DNA of 64,000 nucleotides from Manganibacter manganicus (GTDB lineage: Bacteria > Pseudomonadota > Alphaproteobacteria > Rhizobiales > Rhizobiaceae), in assembly GCF_002075885.1 (NCBI RefSeq), contig NZ_MDET01000056.1, positions 62,001 through 126,000 of the forward strand, read 5' to 3'. Position numbers and translations under genes: made by a program. Below the pieces are notes generated by a model. The model was not told where the DNA came from, made no database searches, and was given only the letters and a program-made list of their open reading frames with translations. Positions 54,413-63,035 of this stretch are shown here, piece by piece (position 1 is the first letter of the stretch; every line of letters begins with the position of its first letter).

Positions 54413-56134
54413 TCAATCGTTGAAGAAGCGCCCTTCCTTGACCTCCGGCACATAGCCGGCGCGGATGGCGAAATCGCCGAAATGCTCGTCCGGCTGCCGT
54501 TCTCGGGCGAAATGAGCGATGACGGTGCCAAGCTGGCCGAGGATCGCTTCCTCGCCGACATTTTCGAGAATCATCTTGTTCAGCCGCTGGCCGGCGAAAC
54601 CGCCGCCGAGATAGAGATTATACTTGCCCGGCGCGCGGCCGGTCAGCGCGATCTCGGCGATATAAGGGCGCGCGCAGCCGTTCGGGCAGCCGGTCATGCG
54701 AATGGTGATCGGCTCCTTCGTCAGCCCGTGCTCGGCAAGGATCGCCTCGATCTTGCCGATCAGCGTCGGCAGATAGCGTTCGCTCTCGGCCATGGCGAGG
54801 CCGCAAGTGGGCAGCGCCACGCAGGCCATGGAATTGACGCGCAAGCCGCTGCCGGCATTAAGCGCGTCGAGCCTGTATTCCTCGATCAGTTTTTCGATGG
54901 CCGGCCGGTCTTGCGGATCGATATCCGAAATGGTGAGGCTCTGGTTCGGCGTGACGCGGAACGTGCCCTTGTGGATTTTCGCCAGTTCGCGCAGGCCATC
55001 CATCAGGCGGCCGATGACGCGGCCATTCTCGATGAACAGGGTGCAGTGCTCACGCCCGTCCTCGCCGCGCGCCCAACCGATCAGGTCGCCATTGGAGGTA
55101 AATTCGTAAGGCTGCGCCGGCTTGAACTTGAAGCCGAGCCGCTGCTCGATCTCGGCCTTGATCCAATCGACGCCCTTGTCGTCCACCGTATATTTGAAGC
55201 GGGCGCGGGCGCGGTTCAGCCGGTCGCCATAGTCGCGCTGCACTTCCATCGTCGCATCGCAGGTTGCAATCACCTTGTCTGCATCGATGAAGCCGATTAC
55301 CGTCGCCAGCCTCGGATAGGTCTGCGGCGCCTGGTCGGTGCGGCCCATGCCGCCGCCGATGGCGACGTTGAAGCCTTTCAGGACGCCATTCTCGGAAATG
55401 GCGATGAAGCCGAGATCCTGGCTGAAAACGTCGATGTCGTTGACCGGCGGAACGGCGAAGCCGATCTTGAACTTGCGCGGCATGTAGGTGCGGCCATAGA
55501 GCGGCTCCTCCGGTCCCTTGACCGGCTTGCGCTCCTCGCCATACCAGATCTCGTTATAGGCGCCGGTCTTCGGTATCGCATGGTCGCTGGCCTGCTTGGC
55601 CAGCGCATAGACATGCGCATGCAGCGCCGACAATTGCGGGTTGACCGAGCACATGACGCCGCGCGCATCGTCGCCGCAAGCGGCGCGGGTGTCGAGCAGC
55701 ACATCGCGCAAACCCTGCATCAGCGCGCGCAGATTCTTCTTGTGAACATAGTGGAACTGAAAAGTCTGGCGCGTGGTCAGCCGCAGCGTGTTGTTGGCAT
55801 AGGCTTGAGCCAGTTCGTCCAGCTTCAGCCATTGGCTCGACGAAAGCACACCGCCGGGCAGGCGCACGCGCGCCATGAAGCGGTAGGCCGGCTCCAGCTT
55901 CTGGCGGCGGCGCTCGTCGCGTATGTCGCGATCGTCCTGCTGGTAGATGCCGTGGAACTTCATCAGCTTGATGTCGTCGCCGGGAACGGCGGCGGTCAGG
56001 TCGACTTCAAGCCCCTTGGCGATGGTGCCACGAAGCTGGTCGCTCTCGGCCTTCATCGTCTCGTCGGGACCAAGTTTTTCAAGCGGCTGCGACAGGTCGC
56101 GGCTGCGGTCGATCTCGATGGTATGCGCGGTCAT
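54413..56134 (-). CDS. cysI: Assimilatory NADPH sulfite reductase hemoprotein subunit
   Basis: 573-residue siroheme/4Fe-4S subunit that reduces sulfite to sulfide for cysteine synthesis. N-terminal lobe: LMKFHGIYQQDDRDIRDERR, then RLPGGVLSSSQWLKLDELA and NTLRLTTRQTFQFHYVHK. Cluster ligands are the C-x5-C of ACVALPTCGLAMAE and C-x3-C of TGCPNGCARPYIAEI. Length agrees with CysI (about 570). It starts 7 nt after the cysJ stop, forming a cysJI operon. cysG or cysH are not in the window. Confidence 0.96.
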   Translation of the reverse strand: MTAHTIEIDRSRDLSQPLEKLGPDETMKAESDQLRGTIAKGLEVDLTAAVPGDDIKLMKFHGIYQQDDRDIRDERRRQKLEPAYRFMARVRLPGGVLSSSQWLKLDELAQAYANNTLRLTTRQTFQFHYVHKKNLRALMQGLRDVLLDTRAACGDDARGVMCSVNPQLSALHAHVYALAKQASDHAIPKTGAYNEIWYGEERKPVKGPEEPLYGRTYMPRKFKIGFAVPPVNDIDVFSQDLGFIAISENGVLKGFNVAIGGGMGRTDQAPQTYPRLATVIGFIDADKVIATCDATMEVQRDYGDRLNRARARFKYTVDDKGVDWIKAEIEQRLGFKFKPAQPYEFTSNGDLIGWARGEDGREHCTLFIENGRVIGRLMDGLRELAKIHKGTFRVTPNQSLTISDIDPQDRPAIEKLIEEYRLDALNAGSGLRVNSMACVALPTCGLAMAESERYLPTLIGKIEAILAEHGLTKEPITIRMTGCPNGCARPYIAEIALTGRAPGKYNLYLGGGFAGQRLNKMILENVGEEAILGQLGTVIAHFARERQPDEHFGDFAIRAGYVPEVKEGRFFND

Positions 56135-56141
56135 TTTTGTC

Positions 56142-57974
56142 TCAATAAACGTCGATCTGGTAACGATGGTCGCGCTTGAGCGCGGCGATGTATTCGGCGG
56201 CCTGATCCTCGCCGCAGCCGCGCTGCTCGCCGACGATGGTGGTCAGCGTCGCATCCACGTCTGGCGCGAGATGGGTGCCGTCGCCGCAGACATAGAGATG
56301 CGCACCTTCCTCCAGCCAGGCATAGACGTCGCGCGCTTCCTCGCGCAGCCGGTGCTGCACATAGGTTTTTTGCGCGCTGTCACGCGAGAAAGCGACGCTC
56401 ATGCGCGACAGCACGCCATCCTTCAGCAGGGACTGCCATTCGGTCTGGTAGAGAAAATCGCTGTCGGAATTGCGCTCGCCGAAGAACAGCCAGGACTTGC
56501 CCTGCGCACCGCGCGCCTCGCGTTCCTGCAAAAAGGCGCGGTAAGGCGCGACACCGGTGCCGGCGCCAACCATGATGATCGGCCGCTCGTCTTCGGGTAG
56601 GCGGAAATGCGGGTTGGCCTGAATATAGACCGGAAGCGTGGCATCCGGCTCGCCGCGTTCGGCCAGATGGCCGGAAGCAACGCCGGCGCGCGGTTCGCCG
56701 TTCAAATCATAGCGCACGGTGGAAACCGTCAGATGCGCCTCGTCGGGCATCGAGGCCAGGCTGGATGCGATGGAATAGAGACGTGGCTGGAGCGGGCGCA
56801 GCCCGGCGGCAAAACCGGCGGCGTCGATACCCACCACCGGGAAGCGGCGCACGATATCGATGATATGATTGCCGCGCAAAAATTCGGCGCGTGCCGCGGC
56901 ACCCGCCTCGCCGCGCAGTGCTTCCAGTTCGGCAGCGCCGCTCAGCGTCGCCCAATGGTCGATGAAGCGCGGCGTCGCGGCCGTAATCTCAAGCGCCCCG
57001 ACAAGTGCGGCGCCAAGCGTGGTGTCGCCCGCCTTCAGCGTCAGCGGCGCGTCACTGGATAAGCCCAGCGTCTCGACCAATTTGTCGGCCAGCGCGGGAT
57101 CGTTGCGCGGCATGATGCCCAGCGCGTCGCCCGGCTCATAGCTCAGGCCGGAGCCATCCAGCGACAATTCGACATGCCGTGTTTCCTTTGTCGAGCCACG
57201 GCCGGTCAGCACCAGATTGTCGATGATGGTGGCAGTGAAAGGATTGCGCTTGTCGAATGCGCCCGATGCCGGCGCGGCGGCTGCGGGCGCGGCTGCACTG
57301 GCCGGGACCGCATCTTGCTTCGGCGTCAGCGCCTCTATCGCCGCCTTGCTCCAGCTTTCAGCCGGATCGTCATAGTCCACGTCGCAATCGACGCGCTCGC
57401 GCACCCGCTCGGCGCCCAGTTCGGCCAGACGCGCATCGAGCCGCTTGCCGGCGCCGCAGAACTGTTCATAGGTCGAATCGCCCAGTGCCAGAACCGTGTA
57501 GCGCACGCCCTCGAGCCGAGGCGCCTTGCGGCTTTCGACAAACTCGAAGAAACCGACACTCGAAAGCGGCGGATCGCCCTCGCCATGCGTGCTGGTAATG
57601 ATCAAAAGATCCTGCTCGTCCTTGAGCTTGCGCGGCTTGTAGTCGGCCATGTCAACCAGGGTCGGCTCCAGCCCCTTGGCCTTCGCTGCCTCAACCAGTG
57701 CCTTGGCCAGCCCGGTGCTGTTGCCGGTTTCGCTGCCGTATAAGATGGTGAGCGTGCGCGCAGGGGCTGAGGCGGGAGCGAGAGACGGCGTCTCGCCTGC
57801 CGGCAACGGGATGATCGCCGCTTCGCCGCGCAGGGAACGCGCGGCATAATCGATGCCGGCGAAATAACCGCTGATCCACAACGCCTGACCCGGCTGGAGC
57901 GAGGTGGCGAGGCCGCTCAGGCGCTCCAACTGGTCTGCCGAAAAACCCGGACCGGGAAATTGCAATGCCGTCAT
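56142..57974 (-). CDS. cysJ: Assimilatory NADPH sulfite reductase flavoprotein subunit
   Basis: 610-residue diflavin reductase that passes electrons from NADPH via FAD and FMN to CysI. Flavodoxin domain: YGSETGNSTGLAKALVEAAK, STHGEGDPPLSSVGFFEF, LGDSTYEQFCGAGKRLD. Connecting Ala-rich linker near 250. FNR part: PRLYSIASSLASMPDEAHL (FAD), MVGAGTGVAPYRAFLQER (NADPH) and the C-terminal DHRYQIDVY aromatic residue. The frame is open to 58346, but the family starts at ATG 57974 (MTALQFPGPGFSADQ); the upstream stretch is promoter DNA. It heads the cysJI operon. Confidence 0.95.
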   Translation of the reverse strand: MTALQFPGPGFSADQLERLSGLATSLQPGQALWISGYFAGIDYAARSLRGEAAIIPLPAGETPSLAPASAPARTLTILYGSETGNSTGLAKALVEAAKAKGLEPTLVDMADYKPRKLKDEQDLLIITSTHGEGDPPLSSVGFFEFVESRKAPRLEGVRYTVLALGDSTYEQFCGAGKRLDARLAELGAERVRERVDCDVDYDDPAESWSKAAIEALTPKQDAVPASAAAPAAAAPASGAFDKRNPFTATIIDNLVLTGRGSTKETRHVELSLDGSGLSYEPGDALGIMPRNDPALADKLVETLGLSSDAPLTLKAGDTTLGAALVGALEITAATPRFIDHWATLSGAAELEALRGEAGAAARAEFLRGNHIIDIVRRFPVVGIDAAGFAAGLRPLQPRLYSIASSLASMPDEAHLTVSTVRYDLNGEPRAGVASGHLAERGEPDATLPVYIQANPHFRLPEDERPIIMVGAGTGVAPYRAFLQEREARGAQGKSWLFFGERNSDSDFLYQTEWQSLLKDGVLSRMSVAFSRDSAQKTYVQHRLREEARDVYAWLEEGAHLYVCGDGTHLAPDVDATLTTIVGEQRGCGEDQAAEYIAALKRDHRYQIDVY

Positions 57975-58484
57975 CTGATCATATCCCTTGGCCAAGCCCG
58001 ACCGCATCGCCATGGGCGGGGCCATGGATCGGACGGTGTAAATTACCCCGCCAAACAAGGTTTTGACGGCTGCCGGAGAACACAGGTGCAACGGCTTTTG
58101 CCTCGTTTCAAATGAATGATATTGCTTTATATAAGCAAAAAAATTGCATTTAATAATTCTTGAAACGGGCATTCTAGCGGCCACGCCGGATACGCATCTT
58201 CCTTCTAAGCAGCGCCGCCACAATGGTCGAAACGTGCGCCGGCGCGCGTGCAATTTTTTTTCGGAATGGCCGCTGGCGCGGCGGAAATCGAGGCCGCAGG
58301 CGAGGCATATCGCCCGGTTTTTGGCAAATCCGTTCGGCAAGGCCATTGTTCGGCCGAACGGCGAAGGCGAAATTCGCGCACCGTGAAGACGTCGGATTCC
58401 GTTCGTCTGAACGACGCTTCCAGCTTTGCATCCGAAAAATTTCCATGCATCTGTAGGAAGGCGATACAGGAAAGGACGAAGGCC
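57975..58484. other. Regulatory region upstream of cysJ, no gene seen
   Basis: 510 nt between cysJ (minus) and the small gene at 58485 (plus). The AT-rich core 58110-58165 includes TTGCTT, TATAT, AAGCAA (58122-58138), an inverted repeat, then a run of A and ATTGCAT (58143-58149). The same ATTGCAT word forms the palindrome before the LysR gene at 58701-59558. Open frames through the region show no family features and base composition shifts away from coding style. The rest (58170-58440) holds nothing I can assign. Confidence 0.5.
58122..58149. promoter_or_regulatory. Candidate LysR-type operator upstream of cysJ
   Basis: TTGCTT and AAGCAA are exact reverse-complement arms around TATAT, directly followed by an A-tract and a second half-site-like word, TTGCAT. 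AT-rich dyads with TTGC/GCAA ends fit LysR regulators (CysB-like). Located about 150 nt upstream of the cysJ start. The A+T peak agrees with promoter DNA. Confidence 0.5.
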
Positions 58485-58694
58485 GTGGCGATCGAGTGGA
58501 AAGACCTGGGCGAAGAGGAAAAGACGGCGCTCAAACGGATGAATCGCGGCCCCTATCCCGAACTCGATCCGGCCTTGGGCGAACGACTGATCGCGCTCGG
58601 CCTGGCCGAAAGCCGGCCGCGCGGCATCGGCATCAACCGGGCCGGCCGCGAGTTGGTAATCAGTACGCTGCTGGCCGCCCGCGACAAGGACTGA
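58485..58694 (+). CDS. Small hypothetical protein, 69 aa
   Basis: 69-residue basic-acidic protein: starts (as Met from GTG) AIEWKDLGEEEKTALKRMNR and goes on with GPYPELDPALGERLIALGLA, SRPRGIGINRAGRELVISTL. It looks like a small winged-helix-like or toxin-antitoxin-sized domain: two helices, a GLAE turn, a GIGINRAGREL hairpin. The pattern ERLIALGLAESRPRGI...TRAGRELV resembles a transcriptional regulator wing, but I cannot name it. Start GTG 58485 with AAAGGACGA upstream; the open frame extends to 58248 without features. It converges on the LysR gene (6-nt gap). Confidence 0.6.
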   Translation: MAIEWKDLGEEEKTALKRMNRGPYPELDPALGERLIALGLAESRPRGIGINRAGRELVISTLLAARDKD

Positions 58695-58700
58695 GGCCGC

Positions 58701-59558
58701 TCAGTCAGCCTTGCCGGCGGCAGCCGATTTCAATGCCTCCAGCGCCGCCCGCAGATCGGCACGCTCCTCTCCCGCCTCGGCATAGACGGCATAGACAGGA
58801 AAGCTGAATTGGCGCGCGCCTTCGACGATCTCCAGCGCGCCCGCCTCGATATGCCCGGCCACCTCGGTCGCGCGGAAATAACCGAGGCCGCCTTCACGCA
58901 GGATATAATCCAGCCCCAGAGCGCCGAGGCCGACGACGAGATCCGGTTCGCCGAGCGTGTCCGAAAAGGCTTCGGCGGGAAATTGCATCCCCCAGTCGAC
59001 ATGGACATGGACGCCGAGGTCCGGATTGTCCGCGCCGGAGCCGCGCTTGCGGCTGCGCACCAACAATAGCCGTTCCTCATGCAACAATAGCACCCTGAAT
59101 TCCTGCGAAAGCGCAGGGGCGCGCAGAACAGCGATATCGAGCGCGCCAAGCTTAAGCAAATCAAGCAGTTGCGCGCCGGCGGCGGTGTCGGCACGCAGCG
59201 CGATCTGCGGATTTTGGCGCCTCATCCCAACAATCCAATCCAACAATAGCGGATTGCAAAAATTGGGTTCACAACCGAGCGAGATAACGCTGGTGCGGCC
59301 GGGCGGAATCGCAAGTTTCTGACGCGCGCGCTCCCATATTTGCACGAAAGACAGCGCAAAACGCTCGAACTCACGCCCCGCCGGCGTCAGATGCGCGCCC
59401 TTGCGGTTGCGCACGAACAGTTTGCGGCCAAGCTCGTCCTCAAGCGTGCGGATGCGCGCGCTGACCGTCGTCTGGGTGACGTGCAGCCTCTCGGCAGCGT
59501 GCAGGAAACTGCCGCATTGTATGATTTCCAGAAAGGTGCGCGCCCGGTCGATATCCAA
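58701..59558 (-). CDS. LysR-family transcriptional regulator
   Basis: 285-residue LysR regulator. The HTH is AAERLHVTQTTVSARIRTLE, then ELGRKLFVRNRKGAHLTPAG. The effector domain contains LGCEPNFCNPLLLDWIVGMR and DIAVLRAPALSQEFRVLLLH. An open frame from TTG 59579 adds seven residues, but TTG 59558 follows AAGGAGTGTAGA and begins DIDRARTFLEI, the usual start for this type. A perfect palindrome at 59572-59592, right before the ribosome site, is probably its own operator. Related words lie in the cysJ promoter, 1.4 kb away. Target genes unknown. Confidence 0.9.
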   Translation of the reverse strand: MDIDRARTFLEIIQCGSFLHAAERLHVTQTTVSARIRTLEDELGRKLFVRNRKGAHLTPAGREFERFALSFVQIWERARQKLAIPPGRTSVISLGCEPNFCNPLLLDWIVGMRRQNPQIALRADTAAGAQLLDLLKLGALDIAVLRAPALSQEFRVLLLHEERLLLVRSRKRGSGADNPDLGVHVHVDWGMQFPAEAFSDTLGEPDLVVGLGALGLDYILREGGLGYFRATEVAGHIEAGALEIVEGARQFSFPVYAVYAEAGEERADLRAALEALKSAAAGKAD

Positions 59559-59571
59559 TCTACACTCCTTA

Positions 59572-59592
59572 TGATGCAATAAAATTGCATCA
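59572..59592. promoter_or_regulatory. Perfect palindrome before the LysR gene
   Basis: TGATGCAAT, AAA, ATTGCATCA: 9-nt arms, exact reverse complements with an AAA centre. It overlaps the region immediately upstream of the ribosome site of the LysR gene at 58701-59558, suiting autoregulation. ATTGCAT recurs at 58143-58149 upstream of cysJ. Confidence 0.7.
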
Positions 59593-59646
59593 AAAAGGCA
59601 TTTAATTCAGTCCCGCTGCCTTTTTCAAGCGGTGCGATGCTTGGAT

Positions 59647-60507
59647 TCACCAGGTAAAGGCCGGCAGAAGATAGTCGGGCCGCGCGTCGTGACGCTCGAA
59701 CAGCGCCGTCAGTTCGGCATCCCCGGCATCGGCCAGAATGCCCGTGGCGACCAGCGCGGTCGCCAATCCGCTGGCCTGCCCGCCGGCAATATCATGCTCG
59801 ACGCTGTCGCCGACGCAGACCACATTTTCCGGCTGCGGATTTCCGCAAAGCGCCAATGCGGCACGATAGATTTCGGCAAAGGGCTTGCCGATCCAGAACA
59901 CTTTCCCACCCAGTTCCTGATAGAGTTCGGCGATGCGCCCGGCGCCGAATTGCCGTCCGGTGGCCGTCAGCATGATCTTGTCGGGGTTGGTGCAATAGCA
60001 CGGCACGCCCCGGCGGGCGGCAGGCTCAAGGAGCTTGCGGTAGTGGCCGATTTCGTAACGATCGCCTTCACTTGCCGCCAGAAGCACAACATCTGCTTCA
60101 CTGCCTTCAGGGACAAGACGAAGGGTGAGTCCATCGACCGCCGAGCGATCGCCGTCACGCGAAATCAGCAGGCATCGGGCTCCGGAAGAAAGCGCCCCGC
60201 CGGCAAGCATTTGCGCCAGACGTCGCCAGGCCACCTCTCCGGAACTGACGAAATGATCCCAGGAGCCGGGCGCAAAACCCAGCCGCACCAACCGCTCTTC
60301 GTTCGGTCCGGAGCGCTTGCCTGAATTGGAGATCAGCGCGATGCGCTTGCCTTCATCCTTCAGCCGGGCAAGGCAATCCACGGCGCCCGGATAAGGTGCG
60401 GCACCGTCATGCAGCACGCCGAACTGGTCGAGCAGGAACACATCGTAGCGACGCGCCAGGGCAGCGATGCCCGGCAGCCGCGACTCTTGTGACCGGACCT
60501 GTCGCAT
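59647..60507 (-). CDS. TIGR01459-family HAD hydrolase (NagD/PNPase-like)
   Basis: 286-residue HAD-superfamily IIA hydrolase. Motif I appears as FLLDQFGVLHDGAAPYPGAV, where Asp-x-Phe-Gly-Val-Leu replaces the common DxDGT, the pattern for TIGR01459 proteins. Motif II is ALISNSGKRS, the cap domain is central, and motif IV is VVCVGDSVEHDIAGGQASGL. It lies upstream of the LysR gene on the same strand. Phosphatase activity on small metabolites is expected; physiological substrate unknown. Start ATG 60507. Confidence 0.9.
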   Translation of the reverse strand: MRQVRSQESRLPGIAALARRYDVFLLDQFGVLHDGAAPYPGAVDCLARLKDEGKRIALISNSGKRSGPNEERLVRLGFAPGSWDHFVSSGEVAWRRLAQMLAGGALSSGARCLLISRDGDRSAVDGLTLRLVPEGSEADVVLLAASEGDRYEIGHYRKLLEPAARRGVPCYCTNPDKIMLTATGRQFGAGRIAELYQELGGKVFWIGKPFAEIYRAALALCGNPQPENVVCVGDSVEHDIAGGQASGLATALVATGILADAGDAELTALFERHDARPDYLLPAFTW

Positions 60508-60665
60508 CGTTCATCCTTGCTGGCCGTGACACGTCATGCAGCGCACATTGCATGCCACGATTTCAGCCGCAACCGCATTGATCCAGGATTGCTCCAACCT
60601 CCTTGCGGGCGTTGCACCAAGCCGCCTGCGAGCCAACCAACAGTCAAACAAGAAAGGAATTCGGA

Positions 60666-60830
60666 ATGAAGTTATTGCGGATTGCGATCATGACGCTCGC
60701 GGCTGGGCTGATGCTGGCCGAAAATGCGATGGCGGATGAGATCGTTCGCCACAAGATCCCGAACTAGGACTTTTGGCTCGCCAGCCCGGCCTTCCTGGTC
60801 GAAATCGAAGTGGCGGCGGTGCGCCCGTAA
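60666..60830 (+). pseudogene. RidA-family gene remnant: internal deletion plus amber stop
   Basis: A good ribosome site (AAAGGAATTCGG) and ATG 60666 begin a signal peptide (MKLLRIAIMTLAAGLMLAEN then AMA) and the mature start DEIVRHKIPN, after which an in-frame TAG (60765-60767) occurs. The same frame continues DFWLASPAFLVEIEVAAVRP and ends in TAA (60828-60830). In secreted RidA/YjgF-family proteins of rhizobia the N-terminus reads like DEIVRHKIPNSDFPI and the C-terminus like GLASPAFLVEIEVAAVRP, so about 100 internal residues have been lost and the Ser codon became TAG. The intact 33-residue ORF would be a 10-residue secreted peptide. I call it a pseudogene, with its terminator still present. 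Confidence 0.75.
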
Positions 60831-60854
60831 CATCGGCAACCGCCCGATATTGCG

Positions 60855-60883
60855 AACGGCCCGGCACATTGTCGGGCCGTTTG
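60855..60883 (+). terminator. Intrinsic terminator after the RidA remnant
   Basis: AACGGCCCG pairs perfectly with CGGGCCGTT around the 9-nt loop GCACATTGT, followed by TG. It is 24 nt after the ancestral stop and 22 nt before the end of the convergent MOSC gene, serving either strand. The T-run is short. Confidence 0.65.
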
Positions 60884-60905
60884 CCTTCGGCTCAACCCAT
60901 AATTC

Positions 60906-61595
60906 TTATTTGCCCAGCACCCGTGCGGTCGTGTCTTCGCGATATGACGGATCGCTTTTCTTGAGGAAGGCGGCGTGCCAGCTTCGCGACATCTGTTCGA
61001 TGCCGGCGAGTTGACGGGCCAATTCTGGAGCCAACGCCGGAGAGAACCGTGCGGTAATGACCGTCGTTAGCGGCCAATCCGGCTGCGGCCTTTCCAGCAA
61101 CGCAATGCGATCGCCTTCCTCGATGAAGCCTTCCTCAATTACCCGGTAATACCAGCCCGTAAGGCCGGATTTCTGGAAACGAGCGGCCATATCGGCCAGA
61201 TCGATATGTGCCGATAGTTTCCAGCAAGGCTGCCGGCCTTGCGTGACCTGCACCACTGCGCCGCCGATGCGAAAGACATCGCCAATGCAAATATCCTTTT
61301 CCGTCAACCCGCTGGCGGAGATATTCTCGCCGAAACCGCCAGCGACGAAATATCCGGCCTTCTGCGGCAGTTGCTTTTTCCAGAAGGCGTAATTGTCGGC
61401 AGCATAATGATGCATCGCCTTTTCCGGGCCGCCATGCACCGCAAGGTCCGCCTGCTCGTCTCCGACAAGGCCGGTCAATGTCAGCCGCAACCTTTCGGCG
61501 GTCCGCGACTTGCCTATGCCGCTCGGCGGCCGTCCCGGCCAACGCGGCATGGCCTTGCCGATGAAAACAGCATCAACTCTTACCGTGCCGATCAT
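60906..61595 (-). CDS. MOSC domain protein (YiiM-like)
   Basis: 229-residue MOSC-domain protein resembling YiiM, a molybdenum-cofactor-dependent enzyme that reduces N-hydroxylated base analogues. Visible are the N-terminal MIGTVRVDAVFIGKAMP, LVGDEQADLAVHGGPEKAMH (with the family HGGPEKAVH-like pattern), YFVAGGFGENISASGLTEKD and VTQGRQPCWKLSAHI, the last holding the conserved Cys that binds the cofactor. A 3-helix tail follows. ATG 61595 has GGAG at 5 nt; the longer open frame from 61799 is rejected as it overlaps rmuC. Confidence 0.9.
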   Translation of the reverse strand: MIGTVRVDAVFIGKAMPRWPGRPPSGIGKSRTAERLRLTLTGLVGDEQADLAVHGGPEKAMHHYAADNYAFWKKQLPQKAGYFVAGGFGENISASGLTEKDICIGDVFRIGGAVVQVTQGRQPCWKLSAHIDLADMAARFQKSGLTGWYYRVIEEGFIEEGDRIALLERPQPDWPLTTVITARFSPALAPELARQLAGIEQMSRSWHAAFLKKSDPSYREDTTARVLGK

Positions 61596-61692
61596 TATCG
61601 CTCCGTTCCACTGCGCCAGACAACCCAACATCACGATAAGCAGCCGTTTTGAAAACGCTAGCGCCCACATGTGACGGGGCAAGGTGATATGC

Positions 61693-62940
61693 CTAGCCGT
61701 TGTCGTCTTCGACAACACGAAGCCGCAACTGACCGGTATGCGACTCGGCGGTACGGCTCTTTGCCTCTGGCGCGGCATCGTCATCGGCCTGAGTGCCAAA
61801 TTCGAGCGACTCGATCTTCTGGCCTCGTTTCGTCACCTTGCCGGTCGAGACCAGAATGTCGTCGATATCGCGCGAAGCCTGGCCGAAATGCGTCTGTAAT
61901 TTGCGCACGCGCTCATCGAGGCGCCCGACATCCTCCATCAGGCGCACCACCTCGCCCTGAATGAGATGCGCCTGTTCGCGCATGCGCGCATCCTTCAGAA
62001 TTGCCTGCACGACCTGGATCGACAGCATCAGGAGTGACGGAGAGACGATCACGACACGCACGCGATGCGCGCGCTGCACGACGGCCTCGAAATTCTCGTG
62101 AATCTCGGCAAAGATCGATTCCGACGGCACGAACATGAAGGCCGTATCCTGCGTCTCGCCCTGGATCAGGTATTTTTCGGCGATGGCGCGGATATGAACC
62201 TCAACATCGCGCCGAAAAGCTTGCGCAGCGAGTTTCTGCGCCGCTTCGCCCTCGGCGGCACGAATGGCGTTCCATGCCTCGAGCGGAAATTTGGCATCGA
62301 TGACCAGCGACGGCGCATTGTTCGGCATATTGACGAGGCAATCCGGCCGGCTTCCGTTCGACAATGTCGCCTGAAATTCGTACGCGCCATGCGGCAGACC
62401 GTCGGCGACGATCGCCTCCATGCGCGACTGGCCAAAAGCACCGCGCGTCTGCTTGTTGGACAGGATCGACTGAAGTTGCACCACTTGACCGGCCAGTGAC
62501 TGGATATTGGTCTGTGCGGTATCAATCACCGCCAGCCGCTCCTGCAGTTTCGCCAAGCTCTCATGCGTCGATTTCGCCTGCTCGCTCATCGATTGGCCGA
62601 GCCGTCCGGTCATGGCGTCGAGACGCTGGCCGATAGATTGAGTCAGTTCGGCCTGACGCGCTCCAAACACCTCGGCCAGCGCACCCATGCGGCCCTGCAT
62701 TTCTGATTGCGCCTGAAGGACCGAAGCCATGCGCGCTTCAGCCGCGCGCGATTGTTCCGCGGCATCCGCCGCCGCGCGCTGCCTAGCCTTGGCCGAACGC
62801 CAGAATACAAAAGCCAGCAATATCAGGCAGCCAACCAGCAGCAGGCTGGCGCCCACAAGGAAACCGCCTAGCGTAACGTTGGTCGTCCCCAGGCGAAATA
62901 TCGGGGCTGAAAGCCCGGTACCCATACTTTCCATTGCCAT
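61693..62940 (-). CDS. rmuC: DNA recombination protein RmuC homologue
   Basis: 415-residue RmuC protein, related to limiting inversions and DNA rearrangement. An N-terminal membrane anchor (LVGASLLLVGCLILLAFVFW) is followed by a coiled-coil stretch (about 45-155) and the RmuC nuclease-like domain, with TRGAFGQSRMEAIVADGLP, LVIDAKFPLEAWNAI, AFMFVPSESIFAEIHENFE and VVIVSPSLLMLSIQVVQAIL. The core K in IDAKFPLE fits a PD-(D/E)xK-type site. Start ATG 62940. It is divergent from def, with about 95 nt between. Confidence 0.94.
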   Translation of the reverse strand: MAMESMGTGLSAPIFRLGTTNVTLGGFLVGASLLLVGCLILLAFVFWRSAKARQRAAADAAEQSRAAEARMASVLQAQSEMQGRMGALAEVFGARQAELTQSIGQRLDAMTGRLGQSMSEQAKSTHESLAKLQERLAVIDTAQTNIQSLAGQVVQLQSILSNKQTRGAFGQSRMEAIVADGLPHGAYEFQATLSNGSRPDCLVNMPNNAPSLVIDAKFPLEAWNAIRAAEGEAAQKLAAQAFRRDVEVHIRAIAEKYLIQGETQDTAFMFVPSESIFAEIHENFEAVVQRAHRVRVVIVSPSLLMLSIQVVQAILKDARMREQAHLIQGEVVRLMEDVGRLDERVRKLQTHFGQASRDIDDILVSTGKVTKRGQKIESLEFGTQADDDAAPEAKSRTAESHTGQLRLRVVEDDNG

Positions 62941-63035
62941 AGCATACCCGATTCGCGGCAGGCGTGCAGATCAAAACATGAACATATGGAATCGCGAAGG
63001 TTGACGCTTTCCAACCGACGTCTTAGGTGAGCGGC

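Noticed and set aside
60765..60767. In-frame TAG read as pyrrolysine or suppressed amber in the RidA-like ORF
   Set aside because: No pyl genes or biological reason; the missing central 100 residues show the gene is broken regardless.
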